Below are positions 1 through 7,336 of a stretch of DNA of 64,000 bases, piece after piece. This DNA comes from Palsa-506 sp963755815 (GTDB lineage Bacteria > Actinomycetota > Actinomycetes > Streptosporangiales > Streptosporangiaceae), in contig CAVWLF010000010.1 in NCBI GenBank assembly GCA_963755815.1, positions 186,001 to 250,000 of the forward strand, written 5' to 3'. The notes under the pieces were generated by a model, which saw only the letters and a program-made list of their open reading frames with translations, searched no databases and was not told the origin of the DNA. Both the position numbers and the translations under genes were made by a program. Within the stretch, counting starts at the first letter, position 1. The number at the start of each line of letters is the position of its first letter.

Positions 1-2
1 CC

Positions 3-437
3 CTGGCCGCCGCCGGGCCGCCGATCGGCTTGCTGTGGGCCGCCGCGGCCCTGGCCAGCCACATCGCGATCGGGCACGCCGCGCCGTGGCCATGGGCCGA
101 CTTGCGTCCGCTGTCACTGGTGGCTTTCTCGCTGGTGGCGGCCGCCGTCCTCATCACCGTCTGCAGCACCCTGGCCACGGTGGCCGCTACCGGGCGGCTG
201 ACCCGCTGGCTCGCTGACCCCTCGCGCGTCGCCGCCACCACCGCGGCGACCGCCGGATTCGGCGCGGCCGCTGCCGACGTGGCCCTGTTTGCCCTGCTCG
301 CCAGCCAGCTGGCCAGCGCGCCCGGCACGCTCGCGCCCATCCCGGTCGCGGCCGCCGCGATGGCCAGCCTGACCCGGCTGGCCCTGGCCAGACGCGCCGC
401 GGGCCGCTGCCTGGCCGCCCGCGCGGCACTCGGCTGA
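3..437 (+). CDS. Membrane protein, 5' end outside the window
   Basis: The reading frame is open to the left edge, so this is the C-terminal part of a longer protein; the TTG at 30 is unlikely to be the real start. The visible part is almost entirely hydrophobic and Ala/Leu/Val rich, with about four probable membrane segments (starting LLWAAAALASHIAIG, then LSLVAFSLVAAAVLITV, then a stretch around ADVALFALLASQ, then PIPVAAAAMASL) and a short basic tail with arginines. I do not recognise a family. It lies on the same strand as the VOC gene but about 100 bases away, so it is probably a separate unit. The Ala-rich composition could also fit a DUF2637-like protein, but nothing specific supports that. 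Confidence 0.5.
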   Translation: MAAAGPPIGLLWAAAALASHIAIGHAAPWPWADLRPLSLVAFSLVAAAVLITVCSTLATVAATGRLTRWLADPSRVAATTAATAGFGAAAADVALFALLASQLASAPGTLAPIPVAAAAMASLTRLALARRAAGRCLAARAALG

Positions 438-540
438 GCACACCCGGACCGGACGGCGGCCGCCGCCCGGCTGGCTGCCCTGGTCATCGCGGCGTGGCGA
501 GCCTCCGGGGGTTTCTGGCGCGGCGCAGTAGCCTGCAGCC

Positions 541-972
541 ATGCGATCCAATCGCTCCATCCCGGCGGCGACGGTCATCCCGGTGCTGATCTATCCCGAT
601 GTGCGCGAGGCGGTCGCCTGGCTTTCCGCGGCCTTCGGGTTCGCCGAGCGGGTCCGGATCGGCGAAGATCACCGCTCGCAGCTGAGTGTCGGCGACGGCG
701 CCGTGATCATCGGTGATGTACGGCACGATCGCCGCCCGCCGCGCTCCGGTGAGGTCACCCACTCCGTCATGGTGCGCGTGCCGGACGCCCGCGCCCACTG
801 CGAGCGGGCCCGGGAACACGGCGCGCGCATCCTGATGGAGCCGACCGACTTCGAGTACGGCGAGCGGCAGTACAGCGCCGAGGACCTGGCCGGCCACCAG
901 TGGACGTTTTCGGAGACGCTCGCCGACGTTGCGCCGGAGGAATGGGGCGGGACGTACATCGCTCCCGGCTGA
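541..972 (+). CDS. VOC-superfamily protein, glyoxalase/bleomycin-resistance fold
   Basis: A 143-residue protein of the vicinal-oxygen-chelate superfamily, PhnB-like subgroup. The pattern IPVLIYPDVREAVAWLSAAF near residue 13 is the typical first beta-strand and helix, in which a paired module opens with a parallel domain. The centre (HSVMVRVPDARAHCERA) starts the second module and the end contains the GHQWTF-type closing strand with a conserved acid after it. Members bind a divalent metal and act as lyases, dioxygenases or drug-binding proteins; the substrate cannot be told from sequence. The ATG start is preceded by only weak ribosome-site similarity. It stands alone between the membrane protein and the leftward P450 unit. 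Confidence 0.85.
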   Translation: MRSNRSIPAATVIPVLIYPDVREAVAWLSAAFGFAERVRIGEDHRSQLSVGDGAVIIGDVRHDRRPPRSGEVTHSVMVRVPDARAHCERAREHGARILMEPTDFEYGERQYSAEDLAGHQWTFSETLADVAPEEWGGTYIAPG

Positions 973-1042
973 CTTGCGCAACTGTCGCTTCATGATCGTA
1001 ACCGGGTGCCGGGCTGGCCCTCCGCGTTCTCCCGGCTCGCGC

Positions 1043-1213
1043 TCACCGGCCGATATGCGTGTTCGTGATCGAGGTGAACTGGCAGATCAGTGCCGCGGTG
1101 AGAAAGACGAGCCCGAGCGCGATCTCGTTGAATCGGCGCAATTCGCGGCCGCTGGCGGCGAACAGGAACATGACCAGGGCCGCGACGGTCAGGATGAGGG
1201 CGAGGACGTCCAT
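1043..1213 (-). CDS. Small two-helix membrane protein, 56 residues
   Basis: A short open frame begins 15 bases after the stop of the P450 reductase gene and reads in the same direction. The product has 56 residues: a hydrophobic N-terminal segment (VLALILTVAALVMFLFAA), a short basic and acidic loop (SGRELRRFNE), and a second hydrophobic segment (IALGLVFLTAALICQF) ending in a short polar tail. Reading-frame length, hydrophobic pattern and tight spacing argue that it is real and co-transcribed with the reductase. It could be a small membrane partner of the P450 system or an unrelated passenger. I do not recognise a family. Confidence 0.55.
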   Translation of the reverse strand: MDVLALILTVAALVMFLFAASGRELRRFNEIALGLVFLTAALICQFTSITNTHIGR

Positions 1214-1228
1214 GCGGGCTCCCAGGAG

Positions 1229-3013
1229 TTAGCCCCAGAGGTCTGGGCGGTAGCGGGTGGTCGCCTCCAGCTCGTGGAGGTAGGCCGCTGCCTGCTCGTG
1301 CGGCAGCGACCCGTGTTCCGCGACGATATCGACGAAGGCGGCGCGGACGGCGGCGCGCATCGGCTGCGAGCCGCAAACGTAGACGTAGCCGCCGGCGGCG
1401 AGCAGTCGCCAGACGAGCGCGCCCTGCTCCCGGATCCGGTCCTGGACGTAGTCCCGGCGGCCCGGCCGCTCCCGCGAGGTCGCGACGTGAACGTGATCAA
1501 GCACCCCTTCGGCGGCGAACTGCTCGATCTCGTCACGGTAGATGTAGTCGAGGCGGCTCGAGCGGATGCCGTTGAAAAGCGCCGATTCCGCCAGCGAGAC
1601 GCCGGCCCGCTTCATCGCCAGCCGTTCCCAGAGGAACGCCCGCATCGGGGCGAAGCCGGTACCGGCCGAGACGAAGATCATCGGCTTGGTCACGTCTTCC
1701 TGCAGGTGAAATCCGTCGGAGCTGTCGAGGAAGACGTTCAGCCGGTCGCCTTCGCGGAGCATGTGCAGGTAGTGCGAGCTCATGCCGCGGAAGTCGCGGC
1801 CGCCCGCGCCCGGCACGGGCGTGGTCTCGAGGCCGACGGTCAGGTGGGCGACGCCGTCGCCGTGGATCCGCGGGCTCGAGCTAGCCGAGTAGTAGCGCGG
1901 CCGGAGCGGCTGCGCCACCTGCAGGAACTCGAAGATGTTCAGCGAGCAGGACCCGAACTCGTCCAGCAGCCGGAGCACGTCGTAGCCGCCCGCGTCGATC
2001 GCCGCGCGCAGCGGCGAACCGGGACCGTCCGGCGCCGCCAGGACGTCCCTGATCACCGTCAGCCCCGACCGCTCGGCGGGGTCGGTCACCTTCTCGAGCA
2101 TGAGGTCGAGCAGCGGCACGGTCGGCCGGCCGGTGATGTCGACGAGGTTGGTGAGCACGTTGCGGACCTGGAGCACGACGCCCTTCGGCACCACGCGGAC
2201 GTTCATGGTCGTCGGCACCATGAAGAGGCCGTCGAGCTCGGCGCCGAGATGCCGCGCCAGCCGCCCGACCCGCTCCTCGTCGTTCTTCGGGCAGACGCCG
2301 AGGTGGTCACCGGCCCGGTAGGTGACGCCAGCCGGCAGGCCGACATCCAGCTGCCGCGTCTGCTTCGGCGAATCGGCGGCCTGGAGTTCCCGGCAGGCCA
2401 GGGCACGTGCCTCGACCGTGTCCATCCCGACGGCGTTCGCGAGGATCGTCGGAGCAAGCAGCACCCGCGGCTGGGTGCTGCGCCGCCCGCCCGGTTCCGG
2501 CGGCCCTCCGCGCGACGATGCGGCCCGCCGTGATCCTGACGACATGAGACGCATGATCGAGGAGAGGCCGGCCGGCCGGGCGGCCAGCAGCGGCCCGACG
2601 TCGCCGCCGACGAGCGATTTCTCCATCGCCAGGCTCGAGCCGGTGCTTATCAGCGCGCCCGCGGCTGCGTTCTCGGCGGCGAGGCGCGCGGCCGCCGCCT
2701 CCGTCGGCCGCGCCCCGGACAGCTCGAGGAGCACGGGCCAGACGCGGGTGTTCCAGTCGGCGTACCGGCGCTCCCACACCGGCGAGCCCACGTCGCCGTA
2801 CGCGAACTCCGCGAGCGGCGTGGCGCCGAGCTCGGACAGCTTCTTGTGCACGTAGCGGGGGAACGCGAGGAACGCGTTCCACTGGGTGTTGCCGAGTCCC
2901 CAGACGAGGTACTGGCAGTTCTGCCAGGTCTGCGCGCCGGGCTCCGTGCGCTCAAGCAGCGCCTTGAACGTGGTCGCGTTGGACGGCGGGTTCGACGTGT
3001 AGGTAGAGGTCAT
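1229..3013 (-). CDS. NADPH-P450 reductase portion of a CYP102-like polyprotein (separated by frameshift)
   Basis: This frame holds most of the flavodoxin domain and all of the FAD/NADPH reductase of a P450-BM3-type enzyme. Its apparent ATG at 3013 lies inside the flavodoxin: the residues before it (EPWLLVV) continue the domain in the same frame, so the start is not the native one. Visible motifs are TSNPPSNA (FMN loop), LVWGLGNTQW (second FMN loop), RYYSASSSP and GMSSHYL (FAD binding), SAGTGFAPMRAFL (NADPH pyrophosphate) and YVCGSQPMRAAV near the end. The role would be to pass electrons from NADPH through FAD and FMN to the haem of the fused P450. Removing one base near 3036 joins it to the upstream frame, giving a polypeptide of about 1319 residues. 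As written, neither half has a complete FMN domain. Confidence 0.88.
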   Translation of the reverse strand: MTSTYTSNPPSNATTFKALLERTEPGAQTWQNCQYLVWGLGNTQWNAFLAFPRYVHKKLSELGATPLAEFAYGDVGSPVWERRYADWNTRVWPVLLELSGARPTEAAAARLAAENAAAGALISTGSSLAMEKSLVGGDVGPLLAARPAGLSSIMRLMSSGSRRAASSRGGPPEPGGRRSTQPRVLLAPTILANAVGMDTVEARALACRELQAADSPKQTRQLDVGLPAGVTYRAGDHLGVCPKNDEERVGRLARHLGAELDGLFMVPTTMNVRVVPKGVVLQVRNVLTNLVDITGRPTVPLLDLMLEKVTDPAERSGLTVIRDVLAAPDGPGSPLRAAIDAGGYDVLRLLDEFGSCSLNIFEFLQVAQPLRPRYYSASSSPRIHGDGVAHLTVGLETTPVPGAGGRDFRGMSSHYLHMLREGDRLNVFLDSSDGFHLQEDVTKPMIFVSAGTGFAPMRAFLWERLAMKRAGVSLAESALFNGIRSSRLDYIYRDEIEQFAAEGVLDHVHVATSRERPGRRDYVQDRIREQGALVWRLLAAGGYVYVCGSQPMRAAVRAAFVDIVAEHGSLPHEQAAAYLHELEATTRYRPDLWG

Positions 3014-5189
3014 GACGACCAGCAGCCAGGGCTCGCGTGCGCGGCGGAGACTCCGCGAGCTGGTTCAGCGTGATCACGTCGCTGGTGTAGCCGTGGAAGT
3101 GGCCCCGCTCGGCGAAGCTCTCGGCCAGTTCCTTGTTCGCGCCGAAGTTGCTGCCGTACGCGATCACCAGATGGCGGTAGGCGCTCGTCCCGGGGATCTC
3201 GGTCGGCTCGCCCCAGTCGCGCCCGGCGGCGGGAGCGACGGCGGGCACGACGGGGGAGCGGCGGGAGCGGGATCTGGAGCGCCCGGATGGTCGAGCAGCG
3301 CGGCCGGCGCCGGCCGGCCCGGCCCGCTCGCGCGGCACGCGGATAATCGGAACCGCGGCCGGCTTCGTCGTCACGACCGTGTTCTTCGTCACCGTGGCGC
3401 CCGGCGCCGGCCGCAGCCGGTAGTGCTTGCTGATCTCGAACAGGACGACGCGGAGCATCATGAACGTGACCTCTTGCGCCATGCACTGCCGCTTCCCGAC
3501 CGAGAACGGGATGAACGCGTGCCGCGGCCGGTCGACGACCTTCTCCATCGCGAACTGCCCGGGATCGAACCGGCCGGGATCCGGCCCCCAGAAGCGCGGG
3601 TCGCGCTGGGCGGCGAGCGTCCCGACCAGGATGATGTCGTCCTTCCTGATGCGGTAGCGGCCGAGCATTCCGTCCTTGAGGCTGCGCCGGATCGTGACCG
3701 GCTGCGGCGGGTAGATCCGCAGCGTCTCCTTGATCACCTGTGTCGTGTAGGTGAGCTTCATCAGGTCGTCGTACTGCAGGTCGTAGTCCGGGTCGCCGCT
3801 GGTAATCCCGTCAATCTCGGCGATCAGCTGCTCCTCGACATCCGGGCGGGTGGCGAGGACATAGGCCAGCCACGCGCCGGTGATCGACGGGCCGTTGAAG
3901 CCATTCGACAGGTGCATGAGGATCTGGTCGCGCACGGTGTCCGCGTCCAGGAAGTCGCCCGTCTCGGGATCCGGCGTGGTCACCAGGCGGCTCAGCAGGT
4001 CATTCTGCGGCCCGAGCGGGCGGGTGGTCATCCGGGCGCGTACGAGCGCGCCTGCCGTCCGGAACAGCTCCTCGTTGTGACGGCGGTAGCGTTTCTTGCG
4101 AGCGCGCCGGGCCCGCCCGGCGAAGAGCGTGAAGTCGGGCCGCGGCTCGGCGACGCGCAGGATGCTCTCCTTGGTACTCTCCGGAACCGCCACCGCGAAC
4201 GGGTGCGGGTCGCCGTGGCCGTCGAGCAGGCCGAAGTCGTAGTTGCACGCCCCGCGTCCGGAGACCTCGAGCGTGTAACGCTCCATCCAGGTGCGCGCGT
4301 CGAGCGGCTGGTCGTCGGGGATAGCGGACCACGCGGCGACGAGCTTGCGGGCCTGCTCCTTCATCCGCTCGAGCTGCGTCCGCTGGTTCAGCGGCGCGTA
4401 CCACGGCAGCATCACCCGGCGGATCTGCTCGGCGTGCTCGCTGTCGCCGATCACCGAGATGCCGCCGCCGCGGGAGTTGCTCAGCTGGGCGAAGAAGTTA
4501 ATCTCCTCGACGCGCTTGCCGAACTGCTCTTCGTCCGCCGCCACCTGGTCAAGCAGCTCGGGATCCGAGACGACGACGAGCCGCCACTTCTTGGTCGGGA
4601 TCCCGACCGCGTAGATGTGCCCGAACCGGCGGTAGTAGTCGAGCTGCGAGTCGTTGTCGTTCAGGATGTCGAAGTTCGCGAACCGCTCGCCCTTCGGCAC
4701 CAGCCAGCGAACCGCATACGGGATCTCCAGCGTGCCGTCGCCGTCGCCGTCGGCGCCGTCGCCGTCGGCCTCGCCGTGGTCGGCTGATCCGGTAGCGGGC
4801 CGCGGTGCCTCCCCGGCGGGGGCGCCGGGAGCGGTGAACTCCCGCAGCTCCTGGCCGGCCAGCCGGAACGTGGCCGGGCCGATGCCGACGATATCCCCCT
4901 CGGACAGCGGCGCAGCCGAGACGCGCTGCCCGTTGACGAAGGTGCCGTTAGCGCTGTCCAGGTCCACGATGTGGTGTTCGCCCGCCACGTGGCGCAGCTC
5001 GGCGTGGTGGCGGGAGACGCCGGGATCGGGGATCACGATGTCGCTATCCGGCGCCCGGCCGATGCGCTGTGTCCGGGCGGGCGGCGGCGTCCGCTCAGGC
5101 ACACCGCGTTGGATTTCCGGCTCACTGGCTGCTCGCCGGTGTCCGATTCGTACAAGACGCCGTCGCCGGGCCGGGCGTTGACTGGACAT
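2952..5189 (-). CDS. FHA domain fused to CYP102-like cytochrome P450 and the start of a flavodoxin domain
   Basis: The N-terminus (about residues 35-115) is a forkhead-associated domain with IGRAPDSDIVI, VSRHHAEL and NGTFVNG, the phosphothreonine-binding pattern. A P450 follows (about 150-600): ACNYDFGLLDGHGDPHPF aligns with the same region of P450 BM3, the K-helix has KETLR, and the haem loop is FSVGKRQCMA. The I-helix reads SNGFNGPS where BM3 has AGHETT, so the usual acid-alcohol pair is replaced by Asn-Gly. A Pro/Arg-rich linker leads to the flavodoxin start (VIAYGSNFGANKELAESFAERG), which then runs out of frame at about 3036. Repairing one extra base restores FHA-P450-FMN-FAD/NADPH. The GTG/ATG start lies about 45 bases from the divergent VOC gene. 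An FHA domain on a self-sufficient P450 suggests control by Ser/Thr phosphorylation, which is inference. Confidence 0.88.
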   Translation of the reverse strand: MSSQRPARRRRLVRIGHRRAASEPEIQRGVPERTPPPARTQRIGRAPDSDIVIPDPGVSRHHAELRHVAGEHHIVDLDSANGTFVNGQRVSAAPLSEGDIVGIGPATFRLAGQELREFTAPGAPAGEAPRPATGSADHGEADGDGADGDGDGTLEIPYAVRWLVPKGERFANFDILNDNDSQLDYYRRFGHIYAVGIPTKKWRLVVVSDPELLDQVAADEEQFGKRVEEINFFAQLSNSRGGGISVIGDSEHAEQIRRVMLPWYAPLNQRTQLERMKEQARKLVAAWSAIPDDQPLDARTWMERYTLEVSGRGACNYDFGLLDGHGDPHPFAVAVPESTKESILRVAEPRPDFTLFAGRARRARKKRYRRHNEELFRTAGALVRARMTTRPLGPQNDLLSRLVTTPDPETGDFLDADTVRDQILMHLSNGFNGPSITGAWLAYVLATRPDVEEQLIAEIDGITSGDPDYDLQYDDLMKLTYTTQVIKETLRIYPPQPVTIRRSLKDGMLGRYRIRKDDIILVGTLAAQRDPRFWGPDPGRFDPGQFAMEKVVDRPRHAFIPFSVGKRQCMAQEVTFMMLRVVLFEISKHYRLRPAPGATVTKNTVVTTKPAAVPIIRVPRERAGPAGAGRAARPSGRSRSRSRRSPVVPAVAPAAGRDWGEPTEIPGTSAYRHLVIAYGSNFGANKELAESFAERGHFHGYTSDVITLNQLAESPPRTRALAAGRHDLYLHVEPAVQRDHVQGAA

Positions 5190-5232
5190 CCAGCGTCAGT
5201 CGAAGATCAGCGTCATCGAAGAAAGGACAGCC

Positions 5233-5622
5233 ATGTTCCTCGGACTCCGCACCGTCGTGTATCCAGCCCCGGATCTCGCCGCGAGCAAGGCGTGGTGGAT
5301 AGCGGCGCTGGGCGTTCAGCCCTACTTCGACCAGCCGTTCTACGTCGGGTTCAACCCGGGCGGCTACGAGCTTGGCCTCGACCCGAACGGCGACCCGTCG
5401 GCCGGCCCGCGCACCTACTGGGGAGTGCGCGATTTCGCGGCGGCCGCGGAGCACATGATCGCCGTCGGCGCGGTGGCGGTCGACGCCGTCCAGGATGTCG
5501 GGGACGGCATCAAGCTCGGCACGTTCCGCAGCCCGGCCGGCGATCTCTTCGGCCTGATCGAGAACCCCGTGTTCAAGCTCCAGCCCGCGCCGGCCGGGGA
5601 AAATGATGGCCCCGGCCGCTGA
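5233..5622 (+). CDS. VOC-superfamily protein
   Basis: A 129-residue single-subunit VOC (glyoxalase-like) protein. It opens with LRTVVYPAPDLAASKAWW, the usual first strand and helix, contains a central FNPGGYELGLDPN strand, and ends with GTFRSPAGDLFGLIENP, the conserved closing strand with the metal-ligand Glu before Asn. The start ATG has a good ribosome site (GAAAGGA) eight bases upstream. It diverges from the FHA-P450 gene across only about 45 bases, so the two promoters must overlap. Substrate unknown. The stop codon lies within the first copy of a 22-bp tandem duplication. Confidence 0.85.
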   Translation: MFLGLRTVVYPAPDLAASKAWWIAALGVQPYFDQPFYVGFNPGGYELGLDPNGDPSAGPRTYWGVRDFAAAAEHMIAVGAVAVDAVQDVGDGIKLGTFRSPAGDLFGLIENPVFKLQPAPAGENDGPGR

Positions 5623-5657
5623 GCCGCCGATCGCCGGCCGCTGAGCCGCCGATCGCC
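5614..5657. repeat. Perfect 22-bp tandem duplication spanning a stop codon
   Basis: Positions 5614-5635 and 5636-5657 are identical (starting GGCCGCTGAGCC). The first copy contains the TGA of the VOC gene. It is followed by a GC-rich inverted repeat (CCGGGCC/GGCCCGG, 5661-5676), possibly part of a transcription terminator, though no T-run follows. A recent slippage duplication is the simplest origin. Confidence 0.8.
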
Positions 5658-5734
5658 GGGCCGGGCCTGGGCCCGGTGCCCGCCGGCCGGCGTCAGAGCG
5701 CGCTGGTCACGCGCGTGCTACCCCCGGGCGCGGG

Positions 5735-5956
5735 CTACGCCGAGGCGGCCGGCTCAGCGTCCGTCTCCTCGGCCTCGTGCAGGACCTTGCCGATGAGGGC
5801 ACCGCTGGCCACGCCGACGCCAGATTTGAGGATCTTCCTGACGATCCGGTATTTGTCGGCCGATAGGGCAGTCTTATCCAGGGCCAGATCAGTCAGCTCA
5901 ACGATCAAAGCGACGGCCGCAGCGGTGATCACCCTGGTTACTAGACGCGAACGCAC
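5735..5956 (-). CDS. Small hypothetical protein, 73 residues
   Basis: A 73-residue protein starting MRSRLVTRVITAAAVALIVE, with a probable N-terminal membrane or amphipathic helix, a central Lys-rich helix (ADKYRIVRKILKSGVGV), a second Gly/Ala-rich hydrophobic stretch (VASGALIGKVLHE) and an acidic tail. A good ribosome site (AGGAGGATTAATCAG before the ATG) supports it. It lies downstream of the PAP2 gene on the same strand. No family recognised. Confidence 0.6.
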   Translation of the reverse strand: MRSRLVTRVITAAAVALIVELTDLALDKTALSADKYRIVRKILKSGVGVASGALIGKVLHEAEETDAEPAASA

Positions 5957-6043
5957 CTGATTAATCCTCCTGATGAGAGGGGATCGCCAGCATCCGCCGC
6001 TGGCGCGGGCCGGCCGCCGGGATCCCGTACATGGCTGAGCGGT

Positions 6044-7090
6044 CTAGGCCTGGTCGCCGGTGGTGACCCAGGGCGGCAGCCCGGTGCGGCGCGGCGCCCG
6101 GTCGCCGGCCGTCGCGGCCAGCGCCGGCCGGCCCGGGGCGGAGTTCACGTTAGCCGGGCCGGCCACCAGCCGGACGGCGGCGATGAACGGCCCGAGCAGG
6201 ACTCCGCCGTAGAACAGCCCGCTGACGATGTCGGTGAACCAGTGCTTGCTGAGGTACTCCCGGCCGTATGCCTCGTTGAAGGAGAGGGCGGCTACCGTGC
6301 CGACGAGGCAGACCTTCCCGCGCGGGGTGCCGCTGAACTCCCGCCAGAGCAGGTGGCCGATCAGGCCGTAGAACAGGACGACCCGGTCGCAGCCGCCCGA
6401 GGGGTAGGTGCCGCCCGGGCTGCCCGGCGGGCCGAGCCGGCCGAACTTATGCCGGAGCGCAATCGTGGCAAAGTGATCCACCAGGATCGCGGCTCCGAGC
6501 GTGGCCGGCGGCAGCCACTTCTGCCTGGGCCAGGTCACCGCGAGGCAGACCGCCGCGGTGCCGGCCGCACCCCAGGTAGTCCAGGTATTGCCGACCTTGT
6601 CGAGCCGCCGCATGACCGCGGCCCAGAGCCGCACCTGATGGCTGGAGGTCCAGCGGACGATGGGCTCGTCGATCGACGGGCCGTGCTTCATGACCGTGGG
6701 GCCTAGCAGCGCCATCACGCCGTACGACAGGACCCCGCCGGCGCAGCTGACCGCACCGAGCTTGATGAGGTCCGGCAGCCAGTCAGGCCGCGCGGCCGGG
6801 TCGGAAAGCCGCCGGAAGGCGGCCGGGACGCGGCCGGAGGCGCTGGCCGGCCAGGCCAGGCCGTCCTCTCCGGCACCGGCACCGGCATCCGCGCCGGCCG
6901 CGCCGGCGCTGTTGGCCCCGGCCGCCCCGGCGTCGGCGGTCCCCGGCTGCGCGCCGTTCATGCTGCCCGCGGGATCATCGGCGGCTACCGCGGGCGAGGC
7001 CGGCGCCGCCCGCCGGGCCGCGATGATCGTGGCAGCTGTGATCGCGGCGATGCCAGCGGGCCAGAGCGCCACGAGAAGATACCGCCGCAT
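6044..7090 (-). CDS. PAP2-superfamily membrane phosphatase-like protein with an altered motif
   Basis: A 348-residue protein with an N-terminal membrane helix, a long Ala/Gly/Pro-rich low-complexity stretch (about 35-80), then a multi-helix PAP2 domain. The three acid-phosphatase motifs are recognisable: RHKFGRLGPPG (motif 1), YPSGGCDRV (motif 2) and EYLSKHWFTD (motif 3, with the His and Asp). In motif 2 the usual PSGH reads PSGG, so the catalytic acid His is missing at the normal place; the protein may be inactive or use another residue. Typical members dephosphorylate undecaprenyl pyrophosphate or phosphatidic acid at the membrane's outer face. It is transcribed leftward, alone or with the 73-residue gene. 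Confidence 0.8.
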   Translation of the reverse strand: MRRYLLVALWPAGIAAITAATIIAARRAAPASPAVAADDPAGSMNGAQPGTADAGAAGANSAGAAGADAGAGAGEDGLAWPASASGRVPAAFRRLSDPAARPDWLPDLIKLGAVSCAGGVLSYGVMALLGPTVMKHGPSIDEPIVRWTSSHQVRLWAAVMRRLDKVGNTWTTWGAAGTAAVCLAVTWPRQKWLPPATLGAAILVDHFATIALRHKFGRLGPPGSPGGTYPSGGCDRVVLFYGLIGHLLWREFSGTPRGKVCLVGTVAALSFNEAYGREYLSKHWFTDIVSGLFYGGVLLGPFIAAVRLVAGPANVNSAPGRPALAATAGDRAPRRTGLPPWVTTGDQA

Positions 7091-7336
7091 TCCCTATCTG
7101 CCTCTCTCTGTCACGCAAAAATCTGTCACGCAATAATCCTGCGCCGGTAGCTGACCGGCCTGCTGCGACAAGCCGGTGACGGTGCACACCCCGATCGTTC
7201 TCGCGGTGGCCCCCCGGCCGCGTCCTGGAGATACCGTGCCCTGCCGCAGGCTAGGAAAGCACCATCTCAGACGACGAAAGCACCGTCCCGGCATCCTAGC
7301 CGGGCCCGGCGGAAGCTGCCAGGCCAGGCGTGCTGG
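7091..7336. other. Intergenic stretch between the PAP2 and methyltransferase genes
   Basis: About 246 bases. There is a short direct repeat of the type TCTGTCACGCAA (twice between 7107 and 7132, just upstream of the PAP2 start on the minus strand), which could be a regulatory half-site pair. I see no further gene. Confidence 0.4.

Noticed and set aside
929..2533. Long plus-strand open frame of 534 residues opposite the reductase
   Set aside because: Its product is Arg/Ala/Gly-rich with no domain, and it mirrors the reductase codon pattern; high GC gives such antisense frames.
3010..3060. Programmed frameshift in the P450 fusion
   Set aside because: No slippery site, pause structure or internal ribosome site is evident, and the window is full of similar one-base shifts.
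3012..4787. Plus-strand open frame of 591 residues opposite the P450
   Set aside because: Low-complexity Val/Asp/Arg/Gly product, antisense to clear P450 motifs.
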